Below, in pieces: positions 11,401 to 54,907 of a stretch of DNA of 54,907 bases. How positions within the stretch are numbered: the stretch's first letter is position 1; each line of letters opens with the position of its first letter. Below the pieces are notes generated by a model. The model did no database searches, was not told the origin of the DNA, and saw only the letters and a list, made by a program, of their open reading frames with translations. The stretch spans positions 1 through 54,907 of the forward strand of contig NZ_BMMH01000033.1 of assembly GCF_014645735.1 (NCBI RefSeq). Reading direction: 5' to 3'. The DNA comes from Nocardia jinanensis (lineage in GTDB: Bacteria > Actinomycetota > Actinomycetes > Mycobacteriales > Mycobacteriaceae). Made by a program: the position numbers and the translations under genes.

Positions 11401-14055
11401 CGACAACAGCACCGCCAGCGCGGAATGCACGACCATGAACAGTGTCGCGTTGTGCTGCTGGGCGATTCGCAGCAATCCGGCGTGGGTCTCGGCATCGATC
11501 CGCACGCCCACCCGGCCGCCCAGCACGGATTGCACCGCCGGACGCGGCCGGTCCGCGGGCAGATCCAGTTGGTCCGGCAGATTTTCCAGCGCCGACTGCC
11601 AGTAGCCGAGCTGCTCGGCGGCCAGCGAATCCGGATCGCTCTCGTCACCGAGCAGTGCGCGCTGCCAGATGCTGTAGTCGGCGTACTGCACAGCCAACGG
11701 TTCCCACCCGGGCGCCGAACCCGCCGCCCGCGCGGCGTAGGCGGTCATCAGATCCCGTGTCAGCGGGCCCACCGACGAACCGTCACCGGAGATGTGGTGC
11801 ACCACCATGGCGAGCACGAATTCGTCTGTGGCGTCGGCCAACTGGAGCAGCGCGACCCGCAACGGCACCTCGGCCGTCACATCGAAACCGGTCGACACCA
11901 ATTCCGAGACGACCGTCACCACGTCGTCGGCGGCCACCGACCGCACCTGCAGGTGCGGCGCGGCCTCCCCGACCGGCAACACCACCTGCACCGGGCCGGA
12001 TTCGGTCTCCGGATATACCGTCCGCAGTACTTCGTGCCGCGCCACCAGGTCCGCGACCGCCGCCCGGAGCGCATCCACGTCGAGCGTGCCGGACAACCGG
12101 ATCGCCAGCGGAATGTGGTACGCCGCCGACGCTCCGTCGAACCGGTTCAGGAACCACATCCGCTGCTGCGAGAGGGATAGCGGCACCCGGTCCGGACGCG
12201 GGCGCGCGACCAGCGGCTCACGTCCACCGGATCCGCTGAGCTCGCCCAGCTTTGCGGCGAACTCGGCCACGGTCGAGGACTCGAACAACACGCGCGCCGG
12301 GATCCGGGCGTCCACGGTGGCACCCAACCGGCCCGCCACCTGAGCGGCGATCAGCGAGTTACCGCCGAGTTCGAAGAAATCGTCGTCCGCGCCGACCGGA
12401 TCGGCGGGGTTCAGCAGATCGGCGAAAACGGCCGCGACCTGCTTCTCCAACGGGGTTTCCGGTGCCCGGTACTCTTTGGTGCGCAGCTGCGGTTCGGGCA
12501 GCGCCCGGCGATCGACCTTGCCGCCGGGGGTCAGTGGAATCCTGTCCAGCACGGTGATACTCGCCGGAACCATGTACGCGGGGAGCCGATTCGCGGCCAG
12601 GGTGAGCAACTCGCCGGTGTCGACGTAGGCCCCGTCGGCCGGGTGCACGTAGCTGGCCAATACGGTGGCACCGCTGGGTGGCTCGTAGCCGACGGTGACG
12701 GAGAAGTCCACCGACTCGTGCCCGCCCAGTACCGCGTCGATCTCGCCGAGTTCGATCCGGAAGCCACGGATCTTCACCTGGAAGTCGTTGCGGCCCAGAT
12801 ATTCCAGCGAGCCGTCGGCCAGCCAGCGCACCAGATCGCCGGTGCGGTAGAGCCGGGAACCGTCGTCGGTGAACGGATGCGCCACGAAACGTTGCGCGGT
12901 CGTCTCCGGCAGGTTGCGGTAACCACGCGCCAATTGGGCGCCGCTGACATAGAGTTCGCCGGTCACCCCGGTGGGCAGCGGGGCCAGCCGTTCGTCCAGG
13001 ACATATTCGGTCACACCGCGGATCGGGGCGCCGATGCCGACCGGTGCGTCCGGCTGCATCGGGTCGCTGATATTGACCGCGACGGTGGCCTCGGTGGGGC
13101 CGTAGGCGTTGAAGAATTCCCGTGGATTCCCGTCCGCCGACGTGACGGCCCAGCGCCGCACCAGATCCGGCGGGCACGCCTCGCCGCCGGTGATCACCAC
13201 GCGCAGCTCGTCCAGGCCCGCCGGATCGACGGAGGCCAGGGCGGCCGGGGTGACGAAGGCATGGGTCACCCCTTCGCTGCGCAGCAGTCCCGCCAGTTCT
13301 TCGCCGCCGAACACGGTCGGCGATACCACCACCATGGTCGCGGCACCACCGATCGCCAGCAGCAGTTCCAGGACCGAGGCGTCGAAGGAGGGAGAGGCGA
13401 AGTGCAGGGTACGTGCGGTCGTATCGACCCGGTACCGGTCGCGCTGCTCGGCACAGAACCCGGCCAGCCCGGCCTGGGTGATCACCACGCCCTTGGGTGT
13501 ACCGGTCGAACCCGAGGTGTAGATGACATAGGCCGGATGCTCGGTGCGCAGCGGGCGCAGCCGCTCGTCGAAGGAAACCGGTTCGGCCGCGTACTGTTCG
13601 AGCACGGCGGCGGTATCGGCGCTGTCGATGGACAGCCACTCCACCTGATCGGGCAGTCCGGCCGCCGATTCCACGACGGTCAGGCCGAGGACGGCACCGG
13701 AATCGGTGACCATATGGGTGACACGGTCCACCGGATAGGTCGGGTCGACCGGAACATAGCCCGCACCGGTCTTGGCCACCGCCCAGATCGCGATCACCGA
13801 GTCGATCGAGCGGGTGATCCCGATCGCGACCAGGTCCTCGGGGCCGATATCGCGGGCGATGAGCAGCCGGGCCAGCCGGTTGGAGCGTTCGTCGAGTTCG
13901 GCATAGGTGAGCCGGCCGAGATTACCGGTGGCATCCACGTAGCTGACCGCGATACCCGACGGGTTGGTCTCGACCGCCGTCGCCATGAGCTGAGGGAGGG
14001 TGGTACCCCGAGGCCGCCGGGTCCGGGTGGGTCGTGTGCGCGCCGTTCGGGTCAT
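1..14055 (-). CDS. Giant nonribosomal peptide synthetase, downstream subunit (3' end outside window)
   Basis: This cytoplasmic multimodular peptide synthetase continues the chain delivered by the upstream synthetase. The 4685 visible residues read A-T, C-A-T, C-A-T, C-A-T, C-A(cut). Seen directly: ATP-binding TSGSTGxPKG loops, GKxDRxxLP A10 motifs, LGGNS carrier sites at Ser567, 1640, 2721 and 3814, and HHxxxDG in all four C domains. Start: ATG 14055-14053 is preceded in frame by TGA nine codons upstream with no other start codon between, and AGGAAG lies 10 bases before it. The protein begins with an Arg-rich tail (seven Arg in the first 16 residues) and then directly an A domain. Having no C domain of its own, it most likely completes the split module whose C domain ends the neighbouring protein. 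Starting a chain independently is the alternative. The release domain, if any, lies beyond the left edge. Confidence 0.97.
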   Translation of the reverse strand, partial: MTRTARTRPTRTRRPRGTTLPQLMATAVETNPSGIAVSYVDATGNLGRLTYAELDERSNRLARLLIARDIGPEDLVAIGITRSIDSVIAIWAVAKTGAGYVPVDPTYPVDRVTHMVTDSGAVLGLTVVESAAGLPDQVEWLSIDSADTAAVLEQYAAEPVSFDERLRPLRTEHPAYVIYTSGSTGTPKGVVITQAGLAGFCAEQRDRYRVDTTARTLHFASPSFDASVLELLLAIGGAATMVVVSPTVFGGEELAGLLRSEGVTHAFVTPAALASVDPAGLDELRVVITGGEACPPDLVRRWAVTSADGNPREFFNAYGPTEATVAVNISDPMQPDAPVGIGAPIRGVTEYVLDERLAPLPTGVTGELYVSGAQLARGYRNLPETTAQRFVAHPFTDDGSRLYRTGDLVRWLADGSLEYLGRNDFQVKIRGFRIELGEIDAVLGGHESVDFSVTVGYEPPSGATVLASYVHPADGAYVDTGELLTLAANRLPAYMVPASITVLDRIPLTPGGKVDRRALPEPQLRTKEYRAPETPLEKQVAAVFADLLNPADPVGADDDFFELGGNSLIAAQVAGRLGATVDARIPARVLFESSTVAEFAAKLGELSGSGGREPLVARPRPDRVPLSLSQQRMWFLNRFDGASAAYHIPLAIRLSGTLDVDALRAAVADLVARHEVLRTVYPETESGPVQVVLPVGEAAPHLQVRSVAADDVVTVVSELVSTGFDVTAEVPLRVALLQLADATDEFVLAMVVHHISGDGSSVGPLTRDLMTAYAARAAGSAPGWEPLAVQYADYSIWQRALLGDESDPDSLAAEQLGYWQSALENLPDQLDLPADRPRPAVQSVLGGRVGVRIDAETHAGLLRIAQQHNATLFMVVHSALAVLLSRLSGTDDIAVGSPVAGRGEQALDDLVGMFVNTLVLRTVVDRGESFADLLARQREVDIAAFAYADVPFERLVEVLNPVRSTARHPLFQVGFSFQNLAQSSLELPGLTVSGVDFEVEVSQFDLHLIVGDSYDEAGAPQGVAGHFTYATALFDHATVQGFADRLTRLVAALVADPSVAVGDVEILAAAERTAIVAQRNSTERRLDSAATLVSLLDATVAAGSDAVALVAADGSRVTYGELGARVNRLARYLIAVGVGPQDRVVLGLRRSVDLVVAMYAVATAGGVYVPVDPDQAAERTGYIVETAAPVCVLTTGDTEIGAEAGFATASVVVLDAIDIGGFDSSPVSDAERVAPLCAADTAYVIFTSGSTGRPKGVAVPHAAIVNQLRYITGEFGLDGSDAVLLKTAATFDLSVWEFWLAVVSGGRMVIAEVEGHRDPSYLNVLMARERVSTLTVVPSMLDALLGTDEGLAGSLRRVLAIGEALPAATAQRMLAGFPAVELFNLYGPTEAAVSITTHRVTEADRVSVPIGVPQWNSRVYVLDARLCPVPDGVAGELYLAGAQLAAGYFGRPDLTADRFVADPFAVGSTVGAGGRMYRTGDVVRWTTAGELEYVGRSDFQVKVRGFRIELGEIEAALLALPQVAQTAVLASSDPRTGDRLVGYVVPEGDAGLDTARIRAELGQRLPSYMVPSVFVELDALPLNVNGKLDRKALPEPVFEAREFRAPSTPIEEIVAGVFTEVLGADRVGADDDFFALGGNSLVATQVAARLGKALDTTVPVRALFEASTVAGLAVRVEQHAGSGGRKALVAQARPAQVPLSLAQQRMWFLNRFDQQSVAYNIPLAIRLSGALDVDALRAAVGDLVARHEVLRTVYPETESGPVQVVLPAGDAAPRLEVRSVAADEVVAALSELVSAGFDVTGEVPLRAALFRVDPAADEPRDATHVSGTTGEYVLAMVIHHIAGDGSSAGPLTRDLMTAYIARAAGAAPGWAPLPVQYADYSIWQRELLGEETDPESLAAQQVGYWQSALAGVPDQLDLPSDRPRPAVQSFVGGRIEIAVDAETHAGLQRVAQQQGATLFMVVHSALAVLLSRLSGTDDITIGTPVAGRGEAALDDLIGMFVNTLVFRTQLDQGESFADLLRRQRETDIAAFAHADVPFERLVEALNPARSQSRHPLFQVGLTFQNLAQSSLELPGLTVSGVDIDTETSQYDLHLMLGDHYDATGTPAGVGGYLTYAADMFDHATVQGFADRFVRLLAGLVADPSVPVGDLEILAPAERARVLTEWNATERPLPAGLLLDGFARAVAEHPDRVAVVFDGAEVTYAELDARVNRLARYLIAQGVGAEALVGLLVSRSLDFVVGMYAVVAAGGAYVPLDPAHPAERIRHILDTAAPVCVLSTSGDIAAVGDGVAGDAPVLALDVLDIGSYDAAVVTDADRVAPLRPGNAAYVIFTSGSTGRPKGVAVSHAAVRNQVAWIVGQYGFDRDDVVLFKTPATFDVSVWELYAPLTVGARMVVAEADGHRDPAYLASVIAEQGVTATSFVPSMLSVFAESVVGDPDALSSLRLLFVAGEAFTGDVVAAVRRVSDVALFNLYGPTEFTVHATHAAAADNVAGAVPIGAPVWNARAYVLDSRLRPVPVGVTGELYLSGAQVARGYAGRADLSSDRFVADPFGTGERMYRTGDVVRWTATGELVYVGRSDFQVKVRGQRIELGEIETALTDHVSVARAVVTAKSDPRIGDRLVAYLVAARGAVVDTEVLRDHLADRLPAYMVPAVLMVLDEFPLNASGKLDRKALPEPVFEAQEFRAPSTPIEEIVAGVYSEVLGVERVGADDDFFTLGGNSLIATQVAARLGKALDTTVPVRALFEASTVAGLAVRVEQHAGAGGRAELVPQPRPTRVTASGEVVDAVPLSLAQQRMWFLNRFDGGSAAYNIPLAIRLSGALDVEALRAAVSDLVARHEVLRTVYPETESGPVQVVLPVGAAAPRLQVRSVVAGDVVAAVAELASAGFDVTAEVPLRVALLRVHGTADTAEESGAAGEFVLAMVVHHIAADGSSIGPLTRDVMTAYAARSAGEAPGWAALPVQYADYSIWQRALLGDESDPESLATKQVGYWRSMLAGVPDQLDLPTDRPRPAAQSFAGGRVEVVIDSNIHAGLLRVAQQRNATLFMVVHSALAVLLSRLSASDDITVGTPVAGRGEQALDDLIGMFVNTLVFRTQLDRGESFAELLSRQREIDIAAFAHADVPFERLVEVLNPARSQARHPLFQVGLTFQNLAQSGLELPGLTVSGVDVDTEISQFDLNLVLGDSYDETGAPRGAAGYLTYATALFDHATVQGFADRFVRLLAAVSADPSIPVGDLEVLAPAERTRVLAEWNATEHAVPAGLLLDGFNAVAAAHPDRVAVSFEGTSLSYGEFAGRVNQLARYLIAEGVGPETLVGLLVSRSVDLVVGMYAVVAAGGAYVPLDPAHPAERIGYILDTASPLCVLTTAADSAAVPEGAGVPVLGLDALDVSGYSDVEVTDADRRAVLRSSNTAYVIFTSGSTGRPKGVAVPHSAIGNQVAWMLDQYPLDASDVYLQKTATTFDVSLWGYFLPLAAGAHLVVATPDGHRDTEYLARTIAEYQVTVTDFVPSMLSVFAAHTPAESIRSLEHVFVIGEALPPETVTAMHSISDAAVHNLYGPTEAAVSITYWQATGDETTGVPIGVPQWNSRVYVLDSRLRPVPAGVVGELYLAGDQLARGYVTRPDLSADRFVASPFDPAGRMYRTGDLVRWSRVETQADGRTDALPVLEYLGRTDFQVKFRGQRIELGEIESAVLAQPVVSQAVVTVAASDLGEQLVAYVVPAPGEQVVSGVLLDALREVLPVYMVPAAVVVLDAFPLNTSGKLDRKALPAPVFETKEFRAPSTPIEEIVAGVFAEVLGVERVGADDDFFALGGNSLVATQVAARLGAALDTTVPVRLLFEAATVSALAARIQEQAGSGGRAALVPQPRPTRVTASGEVVDAVPLSLAQQRMWFLNRFDQASAAYNLPMAIRLSGALDVAALRAAVADLVARHEVLRTVYPETESGPVQVVLPAGAAAPRLQVRSVAPGDVVAAVAELASAGFDVTAEVPLRVALLRIGDTPGPGNASDIDGVVDEFVLAMVIHHIAGDGSSVGPLTRDLMTAYAARTAGEVPGWAALPVQYADYSIWQRAVLGDESDPESPAAKQVGYWQSTLAGVPDQLDLPVDRPRPAVQSFAGSRVRVSIDAETHAGLVRVAQQQNATLFMVVHSALAVLLSRLSGSDDITVGTPVAGRGEAALDHLIGMFVNTLVFRTRLDRGEAFTGLLLRQRETDIAAFAHADVPFERLVEVLDPARSQARHPLFQVGLTFQNLAASVLELPGLTVSGVEFDSEISQFDLNLILGDTYDESGAPQGVAGYLTYATALFDETTVQGFADRFARLLREIVAAPETAVGDLEILAPVERAQVLAQWNATEHAIRAGLLLDGFNAVAAAHPDRVAVSFEGTSLSYGEFAGRVNQLARYLIAEGVGPETLVGLLVSRSVDLVVGMYAVVAAGGAYVPLDPAHPAERIGYILDTASPLCVLTTTADVAAVADGGVAVVAPDVAVLMLDTLDVSGYAEAEVVDADRRAPVRSSNTAYVIFTSGSTGRPKGVAVSHAAIGNQVAWMLDQYPLDASDVYLQKTATTFDVSLWGYFLPLAAGAHLVVATPDGHRDTEYLARTIAEHQVTVTDFVPSMLSVFAAHTPAESIRSLEHVFVIGEALPPETVTAVHAISDAAVHNLYGPTEAAVSITYWQATGTDQGSVPIGVP
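2530..5700 (-). other. Module 15: C-A-T, substrate X2
   Basis: C occupies about 5695-4390 (HHIAADG near 5260-5280), A about 4310-2750 and T about 2725-2535, with carrier Ser at 2616-2614. The code reads DVWDFILVSK. The A domain DNA is almost identical to module 2 over its whole length. One clear difference is an eight-residue longer loop between the A7 and A8 regions (near 3070-3120: VETQADGRTDALPV here against VDGLPV in module 2). All core A motifs are intact. Confidence 0.94.
2640..4310. repeat. X2-type A-domain block, copy 1 (module 15)
   Basis: It matches 48700-50400 with only occasional mismatches. For example, 3305-3640 against 49358-49693 differs at a handful of positions. One in-frame insertion lies near 3070-3120. 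Confidence 0.9.
5790..8975 (-). other. Module 14: C-A-T, substrate X3
   Basis: C occupies about 8970-7700 (HHIAGDG near 8521-8541), A about 7560-6010 and T about 5990-5790, with carrier Ser at 5895-5893. The carrier reads DDFFTLGGNSL, where most siblings have FFAL. The code DVWSFALVHK is shared only with module 11. It resembles the Ser code DVWHFSLVDK in its outer positions but differs at 278, 301 and 331, so Ser cannot be assumed. Confidence 0.93.
9045..12195 (-). other. Module 13: C-A-T, substrate X1
   Basis: This is the first complete C-A-T module of the downstream protein. C occupies about 12190-10930 (HHISGDG near 11780-11801), A about 10860-9270 and T about 9235-9050, with carrier Ser at 9138-9136. 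The code DLWTLILVSK is shared with module 1, and the A domain shares long exactly identical DNA with it. Its C domain should use the residue loaded by the split module 12 as donor. Confidence 0.94.
9190..10820. repeat. X1-type A-domain block, copy 1 (module 13)
   Basis: It is highly similar to 51985-53590. Positions 9821-10084 (264 bases) are identical base for base to 52596-52859. Confidence 0.92.
12260..14000 (-). other. Module 12b: A-T pair at the protein N-terminus, hydrophobic substrate
   Basis: A complete A domain runs from about residue 20 to 520. It has YTSGSTGTPKG near 13533-13490, FDASVLEL near 13388 and NAYGPTE near 13110. The carrier domain has Ser567 at 12357-12355 in DDDFFELGGNSLIAAQ. 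The code is DALFIGAVAK, one position away from DALLIGAVAK of modules 5 and 9, so a hydrophobic residue is likely. No C domain precedes it. The carrier and linker sequence diverge more from the other modules than those do from each other. It probably receives the chain through the C domain ending the upstream protein. Confidence 0.92.
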
Positions 14056-14065
14056 GCCTACATCA

Positions 14066-14071
14066 CTTCCT
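14066..14071 (-). promoter_or_regulatory. Ribosome binding site of the downstream synthetase
   Basis: On the minus strand AGGAAG stands 10 bases before ATG 14055-14053. An in-frame TGA nine codons upstream of the ATG, with no alternative start codon between, fixes this start. Confidence 0.7.
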
Positions 14072-14299
14072 GGTGGTGGTCACACTGCTCACCGACAACC
14101 GAACCCATCAACCTGCCTTGCCTGCCTCGTTCGCTTCCGACTGCGGTGCACCCGCCGACGGCATACCGCTACCGACCTGCTGGGCGGTACCTCACACAGG
14201 GCGCGATCGATCGCCGCCGGACTCGCCGTCGTCCATCATTACATGGGCCGGAAGGGCCCGACTGTTACCACCGAGGATGCCATCACCCGGGGACACCTA

Positions 14300-14332
14300 C
14301 CTTCGCCCGCCGCCGCCGACGGCGGGCGAAGG
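14300..14332 (-). terminator. Second hairpin after the upstream gene (candidate terminator)
   Basis: A perfect 12-base stem (CCTTCGCCCGCC on the plus strand, 14300-14311, paired with 14321-14332) encloses a 9-base loop. There is no U-run, as is common in GC-rich actinobacteria. It follows the first hairpin directly. Confidence 0.55.
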
Positions 14333-14334
14333 CG

Positions 14335-14362
14335 GTCCGGGACCGTTACACCGGTCCCGGAC
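14335..14362 (-). terminator. First hairpin after the upstream gene (candidate terminator)
   Basis: A perfect 11-base stem (GTCCGGGACCG at 14335-14345 paired with CGGTCCCGGAC at 14352-14362) with a 6-base loop begins four bases after the stop codon of the upstream gene. The position and stability fit an intrinsic terminator or an attenuating structure. No T-tract follows. Confidence 0.6.
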
Positions 14363-14365
14363 CCT

Positions 14366-54907
<40,542 letters not shown>

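Larger units (their letters stand above)
14056..14365. other. Intergenic region between the two synthetase genes
   Basis: The 310 bases contain two hairpins just after the upstream gene, a perfect 12-base palindrome GCGATCGATCGC at 14203-14214, a weaker GGGCC/GGCCC pair near 14245-14258 and the ribosome binding site at 14066-14071. I see no small gene, no convincing -35/-10 pair on the minus strand, and no iron-box (IdeR/DmdR-type) sequence. Confidence 0.8.

Noticed and set aside
12260..14055. Reading the A-T at the start of the downstream protein as an ordinary chain-initiating loading module
   Set aside because: It is possible but less likely. The protein immediately upstream ends with an intact C domain lacking an active A-T partner, which this A-T pair would supply. 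The upstream protein also has no release domain.
14056..14365. Iron-regulated (siderophore) control of the second gene
   Set aside because: I looked for a TTAGG-type IdeR/DmdR box and found none. The substrate codes show no hydroxy-ornithine or salicylate-type module, so a siderophore role is not supported.

Overview
The window is one continuous stretch of nonribosomal peptide synthetase (NRPS) coding sequence on the minus strand, so transcription runs right to left. It holds two genes. The upstream gene enters from the right edge and stops at 14366-14368; its N-terminus is missing and 13,513 residues are visible. The downstream gene starts at ATG 14055-14053 and runs off the left edge; 4,685 residues are visible. 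A 310-bp gap with two strong hairpins separates them. The GC-rich sequence, the strong actinobacterial codon bias and the module style (C domains opening with a PLSxAQQRMWFLN motif) suggest an actinomycete, probably Nocardia or Rhodococcus. That placement is inference; no housekeeping or RNA gene is present to confirm it.

Modules are numbered here in biosynthetic order from the right edge. Upstream protein: (C)A-T / C-A-T / C-A-T / C-A-T / C-A-T / C-A-T-E / C-A-T / C-A-T / C-A-T-E / C-A-T / C-A-T / C-pseudoA. Downstream protein: A-T / C-A-T / C-A-T / C-A-T / C-A(cut). Module 12 is therefore split: its C domain and a degenerate, catalytically unlikely A fragment end the first protein, and a complete A-T pair starts the second. 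In total there are 16 A domains, 15 carrier domains, 16 C domains (all with an intact HHxxxDG motif) and two E domains. No thioesterase, MbtH, transporter, regulator or starter module lies in the window.

Specificity codes read by eye against GrsA numbering give: X1 (DLWTLILVSK) - X2 (DVWDFILVSK) - Thr - Gln/Glu-like? (DARQIGLVDK) - hydrophobic (DALLIGAVAK) - D-Thr/allo-Thr - Ser - Ser - D-hydrophobic (DALLIGAVAK) - Ser - X3 (DVWSFALVHK) - [protein junction] - hydrophobic (DALFIGAVAK) - X1 - X3 - X2 - X2 and onward. The Thr and Ser calls are firm. X1-X3 have no assignment I can defend. I do not recognise the product; it would be a long Ser/Thr-rich peptide of at least 16 residues.

The most interesting signals are: the split module 12, with its pseudo-A domain and an acidic tail facing an Arg-rich head; the size of the upstream protein; module 9, which looks like a natural chimera of a module-5-type C-A and a module-6-type T-E; and near-identical A-domain DNA blocks shared by distant modules, which point to recent duplication or gene conversion.
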